In this document: in pieces, positions 1 to 5,093 of the stretch
How the letters are laid out: each line of letters begins with the position of its first letter
How positions within the stretch are numbered: position 1 is the stretch's first letter
DNA from: Oscillospiraceae bacterium
GTDB lineage: Bacteria > Bacillota > Clostridia > Oscillospirales > Oscillospiraceae
DNA: 7,708 nucleotides
Direction: 5' to 3'
NCBI GenBank assembly: GCA_016296235.1
Contig: JAEDJR010000094.1
Location: 1-7,708, forward strand
Position numbers and translations under genes: made by a program
The notes under the pieces: model-generated
What the model was told of the DNA's origin: nothing
The model's input: the letters and a program-made list of their open reading frames with translations, nothing else
Databases searched by the model: none

Positions 1-53
1 AACACGGCCTTCAGGGTACGGCTGGCGTCCAGGGATTTCCATTTTTGATTCAT
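1..53 (-). CDS. 5' end of an unidentified gene downstream of folD (partial)
   Basis: An ATG at 53-51 (minus strand) opens a reading frame that runs off the window after 17 complete codons, reading MNQKWKSLDASRTLKAV. It has a clear Shine-Dalgarno GGAGG at 68-64, ten bases before the start, which is why I treat it as a real gene rather than chance. It follows folD by 61 nt on the same strand, so it is probably part of the fchA-folD transcript. In acetogens, folD is often followed by methylene-THF reductase genes (metV/metF), so a one-carbon role is plausible by context. The 17 residues visible do not let me recognise a family, and no function is claimed. Confidence 0.6.
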   Translation of the reverse strand, partial: MNQKWKSLDASRTLKAV

Positions 54-76
54 GACTCTCTCTCCTCCGGAAAACA

Positions 77-102
77 CAGGGGCCAGAAATTCCTGACCCC
101 TG
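77..102 (-). terminator. Intercistronic hairpin between folD and the next gene
   Basis: In the minus-strand RNA, CAGGGGUCAG and CUGGCCCCUG form a 10-bp stem around a 6-nt loop (GAAUUU). One pair is G-U, so the stem is continuous in minus-strand RNA, while the complementary RNA would have a C-A mismatch there; this favours a role in the sense transcript. It starts 13 nt after the folD stop. Only a short T run (TGTTTT) follows, so it may be a weak terminator, or an mRNA-stabilising or processing hairpin that lets part of the transcript continue into the next gene. Confidence 0.45.
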
Positions 103-114
103 AATCGTCTATTC

Positions 115-996
115 TTACTTCAGGCTCCGCTTGGCAGCCTCGACCACATGGCCGATGAGCACGGAGGTGGTGACGGCGCCCACGCCGCCGGGAACGGGGG
201 TGATGGCGTCCACGATGGGCTCCACTTCCTCAAACACCGCGTCGCCGGCGATGCCGCCCTTGCCGCCCTTGCTGTTGATCTTCTCGGCATCCCAGTTGAT
301 GGACACGTCCACCACGATCTGGCCGGGCCGGACATAGTCCTTGGTCAGGCTCTTCAGAACACCGGCGGCGGAGATCACGATGTCAGCCTCCCGGGTCACG
401 GAGGGCACGTCCTTGGTGCGGGTGTGGCAGACGGTGACGGTGGCGTTCTTGGCCATGAGCATCATGGCTGCAGGCTTGCCCACCACCAGGCTGCGGCCGA
501 TGACCACGGCCTTCTTGCCGGTGCAGTCGATGCCGTAGTGATCCAGAATCTCCATGCAGGCGGAGGGGGTGCAGGGAGCGAAGCCCAGCTGCTTGCCCAT
601 GAACACGCCGGCGTTGGAGCCGTCGGTCATGCCATCCACGTCCTTCCGGGGATCCAGGCGGTTGCAGATCTCATCCTGATCGGCCTTCAGGTGCTTGGGC
701 AGGGGCCGGAACATCAGCACGCCGTGAATCTGATCGTTGGCGTTGATGCCGTCGATGACCTGCAGCAGCTCTTCCTTAGTCACGTCCTCGGGCAGGACGA
801 ACTTTTCCACCGCCACGCCCAGGGTCTGGGCACGCTTGGTGGCGCCGCTTTCGTAGCTCAGGTCGTCGGGACGCTCGCCGCAGCGGACAATGGCCAGGGT
901 GGGCTGAACGCCCCGGGCCTTCAGGGCCTCACAGTCGGCGATGATGCGGGCGTTGAGCTTTTCATTGACTTCTTTTCCTAACAGCAGTTTTGCCAT
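115..996 (-). CDS. folD: Methylene-THF dehydrogenase (FolD family), probably without cyclohydrolase activity
   Basis: A 293-aa cytoplasmic enzyme that interconverts 5,10-methenyl-THF and 5,10-methylene-THF with NAD(P)H in the methyl branch of the Wood-Ljungdahl pathway. Family signatures: the N-terminal catalytic domain with Tyr48, KDVDG at 118-122 (Asp121 corresponds to human Asp125), PCTP at 141-144, the nucleotide-binding GRSLVVGKP at 167-175, and the C-terminal TPVPGGVG at 266-273. Length is normal for FolD. Two residues are unusual. Aligning GERPDDLSYESGATK with the E. coli region ending YVASK, the catalytic Lys (Tyr+4) is Ala52. The conserved Gln of the VQLPLP motif is Phe96 (MFRPLP). 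In characterised bifunctional enzymes these Lys and Gln residues serve the cyclohydrolase reaction, so this protein is probably dehydrogenase-only, with adjacent FchA doing the other step. The start at 996 has a GAGAGGAGAAC ribosome-binding site. Whether it uses NAD or NADP cannot be read securely. Confidence 0.93.
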   Translation of the reverse strand: MAKLLLGKEVNEKLNARIIADCEALKARGVQPTLAIVRCGERPDDLSYESGATKRAQTLGVAVEKFVLPEDVTKEELLQVIDGINANDQIHGVLMFRPLPKHLKADQDEICNRLDPRKDVDGMTDGSNAGVFMGKQLGFAPCTPSACMEILDHYGIDCTGKKAVVIGRSLVVGKPAAMMLMAKNATVTVCHTRTKDVPSVTREADIVISAAGVLKSLTKDYVRPGQIVVDVSINWDAEKINSKGGKGGIAGDAVFEEVEPIVDAITPVPGGVGAVTTSVLIGHVVEAAKRSLK

Positions 997-1011
997 GATT
1001 GTTCTCCTCTC

Positions 1012-1632
1012 TTACTTGAAGAAACCGGCTTTCACCGTTTCAAAAATTTCGTCGGCCAGGGCGCAGTACTTGTCCAGCATACCCAGGCACCGGGCGTTCA
1101 TTTCCTCGGCCACTTCCCGGTTTTTCAGGGTCTTGGTGTTGATGAACACGTTGAGGGAGGCAGCCTGCAGGGCGGCCTTGACGCAGACGGCGCCGCAGCC
1201 GGCGTCGGAAACAGCCAGACGGCTGCCCTTGGCGGCAAAGACGGCAATGGCGTCCAGGGATTCGCAGCACAGCTCCATGATCTTCACGGGAACCTGGCAG
1301 GCCACCAGGGTGGCTTCTTCCAGAATCTGATCCCGGTTGGGATCGTCCTTGGGGATGCCATAGGCCTTGGCCAGAGGCTCGAAGCCCACGGCGTCGGCGG
1401 GAACCTGATCCATCAGCTGGGTCTGCAGATCGTCGCACTTGGCCTTGAGGGCGATGATCTCCGCCTCCACATCGGCGTACTTCTTCTTGCCCACGGTGAG
1501 GGAGCCCACCATGTTGCCCAGGGCGGTTCCGATGGCGCCCACCAGAGCCGCAGCGCCGCCGCCGCCGGGAACCGGCGCATTGGAGGCCAGAACCGTCACA
1601 AATTCACGGCAGGAATTCTGAGTAAAGTCCAT
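1012..1632 (-). CDS. fchA: Methenyl-THF cyclohydrolase (FTCD C-terminal-like / cyclodeaminase family)
   Basis: A 206-aa soluble, mainly helical protein of the formimino-THF cyclodeaminase/cyclohydrolase family. Visible signatures are VPGGGGAAALVGAIGTALGN (residues 21-40), the acidic segment around PADAVGFEPL (78-87), and SDAGCGAVCVKAALQAASLN (142-161) followed by NTKTLKN. In acetogens such stand-alone proteins convert 10-formyl-THF to 5,10-methenyl-THF; a formimino-THF cyclodeaminase role in purine or histidine fermentation is the alternative. The location 15 nt upstream of folD, in a cluster with acetyl-CoA synthase genes, favours the cyclohydrolase role. The start at 1632 follows AAGGAGA with 7-nt spacing. 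It is the first gene after the promoter at 1810-1838 and a long leader, and is almost certainly cotranscribed with folD. Confidence 0.92.
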   Translation of the reverse strand: MDFTQNSCREFVTVLASNAPVPGGGGAAALVGAIGTALGNMVGSLTVGKKKYADVEAEIIALKAKCDDLQTQLMDQVPADAVGFEPLAKAYGIPKDDPNRDQILEEATLVACQVPVKIMELCCESLDAIAVFAAKGSRLAVSDAGCGAVCVKAALQAASLNVFINTKTLKNREVAEEMNARCLGMLDKYCALADEIFETVKAGFFK

Positions 1633-1803
1633 TGCACATTCTCCTTGTCGTAGATCAAATTTGGATGGAACGCGTCCGGCGGCAGACGGTCGCCGGTTGG
1701 GACCGCCGCGGTATTGCCCGGCAGCGAACCCCTCGAATCAATCAATTTGTAGAATTTTCGCTACGTCTGCAATGCAATCTGTATGATTGCGTAGTTTTTT
1801 ATC
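1633..1803 (-). promoter_or_regulatory. Structured ~170-nt 5' leader of the fchA-folD operon
   Basis: Between the predicted transcription start (about 1803) and the fchA ATG there is no gene, but two foldable segments. Segment A (1761-1794): GCAATC at 1774-1779 pairs with GATTGC at 1785-1790 around a 5-nt loop, extended by CTAC at 1761-1764 pairing with GTAG at 1791-1794 across a 9-nt bulge. Segment B (1679-1709) is GC-rich: GCGGC (1679-1683) with GCCGC (1705-1709) and GGTC (1688-1691) with GACC (1701-1704). Segment A is AT-rich and B GC-rich. No U-tract follows B, so it is not an obvious intrinsic attenuator. I find no match to the THF riboswitch or T-box consensus. Confidence 0.4.
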
Positions 1804-1809
1804 GATTAA

Positions 1810-1838
1810 ATTCTACCATCCTTCCGAGCTTCCGTCAA
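1810..1838 (-). promoter_or_regulatory. Sigma-A-type promoter for fchA-folD
   Basis: On the minus strand the -35 is TTGACG (1838-1833, 5/6 to consensus), the spacer is exactly 17 nt, and the -10 is TAGAAT (1815-1810, 5/6), preceded by TG at the extended -10 position. It lies in a locally AT-rich region and points at fchA. Expected transcription start is about 1803. This is the best promoter match in the window. It makes fchA-folD an independent operon rather than a continuation of the acsV transcript. Confidence 0.62.
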
Positions 1839-2002
1839 TCCATTCCGGTAGAAATATACGATTAAAATTATCTCTGTTTTTTGTATAATATGACAGGCAT
1901 TTCCCATTCAAACGCACGGTTGGCCCAATCCGGATGTTTTGGCAAAAAACTGGGGTCTGTCGCAAAAATGCATTTTTGCACAAACACAGGCTACACCCAA
2001 TA

Positions 2003-2023
2003 CCTCCCCTACAATAGGGGAGG
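2003..2023. repeat. Perfect 9-bp stem hairpin inside the MITE-like element
   Basis: CCTCCCCTA (2003-2011) and TAGGGGAGG (2015-2023) are exact reverse complements around a CAA loop. A reverse-oriented copy of its core (CTCCCCTACAATAGGGG) is at 2179-2195, so the pair also acts as a long-range inverted repeat within the element. Confidence 0.6.
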
Positions 2024-2155
2024 TGCTGAGCGAAAGCGAAGCGGAGGGGTGTCAAGCTTCCAAAACCGCTGCATTTGCGGATAAAAACGGTAGTTTGACA
2101 CCCCTCAGTCAGCTTCGCTGACAGCATCCCTATCCCCTCTGTCGCTTCGCGACAT

Positions 2156-2174
2156 CTCCCCTTGACAAGGGGAG
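2156..2174. repeat. Perfect hairpin near the right end of the MITE-like element
   Basis: CTCCCCTTG (2156-2164) and CAAGGGGAG (2166-2174) are exact reverse complements with a single base between them (in practice an 8-bp stem with a 3-nt loop). It follows two smaller hairpins with GCTTCGC-like tips (2108-2122 and 2141-2153). The series of short stems resembles interspersed palindromic repeats seen in many gut Clostridia. Confidence 0.5.
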
Positions 2175-2255
2175 TCGGCCCCTATTGTAGGGGAGCCTTG
2201 GTGCGGTCATTATTTGTGTATCTTGCGCATTTTGCGACAGACCCCAGGCTTTTGT

Positions 2256-2870
2256 TTACAGATTCGCCTTGACGATGGAAATCAGAATATCCCCTGCTAC
2301 GACCCGGTCCTCGGCGGCAAAGCTGTCGGCGAAGTTGTCGGAGTAGAGAATCTGGCTGTTGGGCGGGAATTCATCGTCCCCGGCCCAGACGATCAGCTGC
2401 ATGGCATAGCCCGGCAGCAGCTCCAGCTCGTAGGCGGCGTCGCCGTGGGGGAGCTTTTTGGCCCCCAGCTTTTCCATGGCGGCGGCAAACTGCGCCACCC
2501 GGGTGCCGAAGGTGAAGGCCGCCCGGGTCAGGCACCGGCCCGTAAAGGGCTGGATGTACAGCTCGCCCCAGGGCATCTCCCGGAAGGTCTTGAACTGCCC
2601 CCGGGCCGGCACAGCCTTACCCTCCAGCAGCCAGCGCAGCAGGAAGGTCTGTCCCGGCAGGGCCTTCAGGGCAAAGGCGTCATCCCGGTCGGCGGTGATG
2701 CTGTAATCGGGCCAGGTGATTTTATATTCCGCGTTGACCAGCCGCAGAGTGAAGGCCGTCCCGTCAAAGGCAGCGCCGGTGCGGGCGCAGGCCTCCTCCG
2801 GCTTCAGATTCCGGAACAGCTCGACGTAATGCTCAAAGGGCACGCCTTCCTTGTGATTGACTACTTCCAT
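2256..2870 (-). CDS. DUF3786-type protein of unknown function, coupled to acsV
   Basis: A 204-aa soluble protein without signal peptide or membrane segment. I place it in the DUF3786 group mainly from its C-terminal part: the ELELLPGYAMQLIVWAGDDEFPP stretch (148-170, key residues LLPG and GDDEFPP), then a segment with ILYSDNF (174-180) and a hydrophobic GDILISIV tail (193-200). The N-terminal part has a conserved-looking FEHYVELFRNL (12-22). Proteins of this group are recurrently encoded near CO dehydrogenase/acetyl-CoA synthase or corrinoid-protein genes, but their biochemical role is not established. The start at 2870 was chosen because AAGGAGG lies just before it and overlaps the acsV stop codon (TAAGGAGG); a longer frame opening at 2987 would sit inside acsV and lacks this signal. 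The gap to acsV is 10 nt, so translation is probably coupled. Family assignment is from memory of conserved motifs. Confidence 0.72.
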   Translation of the reverse strand: MEVVNHKEGVPFEHYVELFRNLKPEEACARTGAAFDGTAFTLRLVNAEYKITWPDYSITADRDDAFALKALPGQTFLLRWLLEGKAVPARGQFKTFREMPWGELYIQPFTGRCLTRAAFTFGTRVAQFAAAMEKLGAKKLPHGDAAYELELLPGYAMQLIVWAGDDEFPPNSQILYSDNFADSFAAEDRVVAGDILISIVKANL

Positions 2871-2880
2871 GGCGCCCTCC

Positions 2881-4806
2881 TTATCGTTCCTGCACGCTGT
2901 CCGGGAACCGGGCGGCGTCGGTGTGGGGCAGGAAACAGGCTGCCACAAAGTTGTCCATATAGCCCACATGGGTGGACAGCTCCACATAGGTCATGTTCCG
3001 GGCAATGTCCTCCACCTTTTCGTTGGCGTCGTCGGACAGCACCATGGCGTAGGCGCCGGCCAGGGAGGAGTTGCCCACATATTCGTATTTTTCCAGCTCC
3101 ACGGCGGGGAACATGCCGATGTTGATGGCGTTTTTCATATTGATTCCGCTGCCGATGCCGCCGGCCACATAGACGTGCTCCAGCACCGAGGCGTCCATAT
3201 CCAGGGAGCTCAGCAGGGTGTCGATGGCGGAGTAGATGGCGCCCTTGGCCCGGACGAAGCTGTCGATATCCACCTCCGTCAGGGCGATCTCCCGGCCCGT
3301 GGCGGATTCCGCCGGGGTGGCCAGGATATACCGGCCGGTGCCGTGGTGGTCATGGGCCACCCGGCTGCCCTCCCGGACAAACAGGCCCTTGGCGTTGATG
3401 ATTCCGCAGCGGAACAGCTCGGAAATCAGGTCGATGATGCCGGAGCCGCAGAGGCCCACAGGCTGCTGGCCCTCATCGCCCACGATTTTGAAGGTGGGCT
3501 CCATGGTGTCCACATCGATGGTGACGGCTTCAATGGCGCCGTCGGTGGCGCGCATGCCGCAGCTGATGTCGCCGCCCTCAAAGGCCGGACCGGCGGAGCA
3601 GGCGCAGGACATCATGAAGTCCTGGTTGCCGAACACGATTTCGCCGTTGGTACCCAGATCCACGAAGAGGCTGAACTCCTCCTTGTTCCACAGCAGGGTG
3701 GCAAACGTACCGGCGGTGATGTCGCCGCCCACATAGGAGCCGATATTGGGCGCAATCCGCAGGTCGGCGGAGGGGTTCACGGCCAGGCCGATGTCGGCGG
3801 CCTTGAGGCCGTGGACATGGAAGAAGGACGGAATATAAGGCTCCATACGCACGGGCGCTGCGTCCACGCCCAGCAGCAGGTGGTTCATGGTGGTGTTGGA
3901 GGCCACGCAGACGCGGAAAATGCGGCTGGCCTTGATCTTGGCGCTGGCGCACAGGCCGGCCAGAATGGGCCGCAGGGTCTCCTTGACCACGGCGTCCTGG
4001 AGGCGCTTGACGCCGCCATCCTTGCCCTGCTCCACGATGCGGTTGATGACGTCGGCGCCGTAGCGGATCTGGCCGTTGCCGGAGGAGGCCTTGGCCAGGA
4101 GCTTGCCGGTGAACAGATCCACCAGCACGGCCGCCACGGTGGTGGTGCCGATATCCACAGCCATGGCGCAGACCGGCGCGTCCTCCGCCGTCACGTCGTA
4201 GACCTTCAGGTGGCCGCCGCGCTTCTCACCCACGACCTTGACCGAGAAATCTGCCGCCCGCAGCACGGACGCCAGCTTTTTCATGACGAAATAGGGCAGC
4301 TCCACGGTCTCCACGCCCATCTGTGCCTGGATGGCCCAGGTCAGGCGCTCGTTGTCCGGCATGGTGTCGTCCAGAGTCGGCGCGTCCATGGTCACTGTTT
4401 GCGTTACAAAGTCGTTGCGGAACGCCACACCGGCGTCCTGAATGGCCTGCTGCAGCCGCTCAAAGGTGGCAATCTCCTCACCGGAGGACAGATCCGCCGT
4501 TTTCATGCGGCTCTGGTAGGCCGAGGCGATGTCCGGCACCAGCACCGTCACATCGGAGAGAATCTTGCTGCCGCAGCTGAGCCGCCAGCCGTCGGCGTAT
4601 TCCTCCTCGGAGATATGGCCGGTCCGGGGACTGTCCAGCTGGCCCGCAATCAGCTTCACGCGGCACTTGCCGCAGGAGCCGTTGCCGGAGCAGGGTGCGT
4701 CAATGGCCACATTGGCATTCCGGGCGACCTCCAGCAGGCTGGCGTCCGGCGCCGCCGTGACCACAACAGGATCCTGGTTTTCAAAGGTAAAGGTAACTTG
4801 ATACAT
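2881..4806 (-). CDS. acsV: RACo: ATP-dependent reductive activator of the corrinoid iron-sulfur protein
   Basis: A 641-aa cytoplasmic protein of the RACo / ASKHA-type DUF4445 family. These proteins use ATP to drive electron transfer that returns inactive Co(II) corrinoid protein to Co(I). Domains: an N-terminal plant-type ferredoxin (1-90) with [2Fe-2S] ligands Cys39, Cys45, Cys48 and Cys78 (CX5CX2CX29C); a linker and middle domain (about 95-205); then a C-terminal actin-like ATPase with phosphate loops DIGTTT (218-223) and DLGTNG (383-388), the CACSAGPAFEGGDISCGM segment (401-418) and VAGGIGSGINMKNA (547-560). Length matches characterised RACo (about 630 aa). Placement with acsB and acsE supports the corrinoid iron-sulfur protein as the partner; activators of other methyltransferase corrinoid proteins share this architecture. 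The start at 4806 has a modest AAGGGA site. It lies 287 nt downstream of acsB, with no strong promoter of its own seen. Confidence 0.93.
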   Translation of the reverse strand: MYQVTFTFENQDPVVVTAAPDASLLEVARNANVAIDAPCSGNGSCGKCRVKLIAGQLDSPRTGHISEEEYADGWRLSCGSKILSDVTVLVPDIASAYQSRMKTADLSSGEEIATFERLQQAIQDAGVAFRNDFVTQTVTMDAPTLDDTMPDNERLTWAIQAQMGVETVELPYFVMKKLASVLRAADFSVKVVGEKRGGHLKVYDVTAEDAPVCAMAVDIGTTTVAAVLVDLFTGKLLAKASSGNGQIRYGADVINRIVEQGKDGGVKRLQDAVVKETLRPILAGLCASAKIKASRIFRVCVASNTTMNHLLLGVDAAPVRMEPYIPSFFHVHGLKAADIGLAVNPSADLRIAPNIGSYVGGDITAGTFATLLWNKEEFSLFVDLGTNGEIVFGNQDFMMSCACSAGPAFEGGDISCGMRATDGAIEAVTIDVDTMEPTFKIVGDEGQQPVGLCGSGIIDLISELFRCGIINAKGLFVREGSRVAHDHHGTGRYILATPAESATGREIALTEVDIDSFVRAKGAIYSAIDTLLSSLDMDASVLEHVYVAGGIGSGINMKNAINIGMFPAVELEKYEYVGNSSLAGAYAMVLSDDANEKVEDIARNMTYVELSTHVGYMDNFVAACFLPHTDAARFPDSVQER

Positions 4807-4846
4807 GGCGGTATTCCCTTTCTATGGATTGTTGAATCCGGACCAG

Positions 4847-4866
4847 CGCCGTTTCCCCCAACGGCG
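4847..4866 (-). promoter_or_regulatory. Small hairpin in the acsV upstream region
   Basis: CGCCGTT (4847-4853) and AACGGCG (4860-4866) form an exact 7-bp stem with a 6-nt loop, about 40 nt upstream of the acsV start. A second short dyad (GGATT/AATCC, 4826-4839) lies nearer the start. No U-tract or good promoter was found here, so the hairpins may only shape the 5' end of a processed acsB-acsV transcript. Confidence 0.3.
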
Positions 4867-4929
4867 TTCGTCCGCTCCCAGCAGTTCACACTTCCCCCAG
4901 GTTCCCCGCTGTGCAGTGTGTTTCAAGAT

Positions 4930-5071
4930 CCTCGTGCCCCCTCCCCGGGCACAGCAAGGCTGGGGGTTGTATCGGCCTGCGCTTTTACCGATCAAACGAT
5001 ACAATTGCAAGCCTGCTGCAACCCCCAGTCTGCCCTTCAGGCAGCCAGCCCCCTGAGAAGGGGGCACGAGG
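4930..5071. repeat. 142-bp nested inverted-repeat element between acsB and acsV
   Basis: The ends are a perfect 13-bp inverted repeat (CCTCGTGCCCCCT at 4930-4942; complement at 5059-5071). Inside are CTGGGGGTTG (4960-4969) with CAACCCCCAG (5019-5028), and TTGTATCG (4967-4974) with CGATACAA (4997-5004). Each end can instead fold on itself: GTGCCC/GGGCAC at 4934-4952 and GCCCCC/GGGGGC at 5048-5065. End-to-end pairing and local hairpins therefore compete. There is no ORF. It begins about 22 nt downstream of the acsB stop, so it will be in any acsB-acsV readthrough RNA and could terminate, attenuate or stabilise it. Origin as a small mobile repeat is likely but no target duplication is evident. 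Confidence 0.6.
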
Positions 5072-5093
5072 CTGTTTGAACAAAAATCGTACG

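Larger units (their letters stand above)
1950..2247. mobile_element. MITE-like element with ~21-bp terminal inverted repeats, no coding capacity
   Basis: The ends are near-perfect inverted repeats: CTGGGGTCTGTCGCAAAAATG... at 1950-1971 and its complement at 2227-2247, differing by one A in an A run. Similarity continues outward for about seven bases on each side (1943 and 2254) with two mismatches, so the true ends may be there. Inside, paired blocks are nested in the same order. CCCCTACAATAGGGG-type hairpins occur near both ends (2003-2023; 2179-2193). GAGGGGTGTCAA near 2043-2054 recurs inverted near 2095-2106. Local hairpins lie at 2108-2122, 2141-2153 and 2156-2174. No convincing ORF and no clear target-site duplication is present. 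The right boundary sits within a few bases of the stop codon of the DUF3786 gene. Non-autonomous, transposase-mobilised origin is inferred from structure only. Confidence 0.6.

Noticed and set aside
148..981. Plus-strand open frame of about 277 codons opposite folD
   Set aside because: Antisense shadow of folD with His/Gly/Ala-rich low-information translation.
1690..1735. T-box-like string (GGGCAATACCGCGG on the minus strand) in the fchA leader
   Set aside because: It resembles the T-box core only partly, lacks the UGGN that pairs with tRNA, and no specifier stem-loop or terminator/antiterminator pair is visible.
1633..1803. THF riboswitch upstream of fchA
   Set aside because: The location is suggestive, but the conserved THF riboswitch core and its pairing segments could not be found by eye.
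1861..1890. Plus-strand promoter-like sequence (TTAAAA, 17-nt spacer, TATAAT at 1884-1889)
   Set aside because: It points into the MITE-like element with no plus-strand gene downstream; probably a by-product of the AT-rich tract.
1813..2127. Minus-strand 104-codon frame across the MITE-like element and promoter
   Set aside because: It reads through palindromic repeats and the fchA promoter, has biased composition and no good ribosome-binding site; typical of chance frames in such repeats.
1943..2254. CRISPR array
   Set aside because: The repeated blocks are inverted rather than direct, of unequal length and irregularly spaced, with no spacers.
2871..2987. N-terminal extension of the DUF3786 gene starting at 2987
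   Set aside because: The extra residues lie inside acsV, look unlike a protein N-terminus, and lack a ribosome-binding site, whereas the ATG at 2870 has AAGGAGG directly upstream.
2857..5079. Plus-strand open frame of about 740 codons opposite acsV
   Set aside because: It lies opposite a well-supported gene, is very rich in His, Gly, Ala and Val, and results from G/C-biased third positions of the sense codons. It also runs through the inverted-repeat element and has no recognisable domain.
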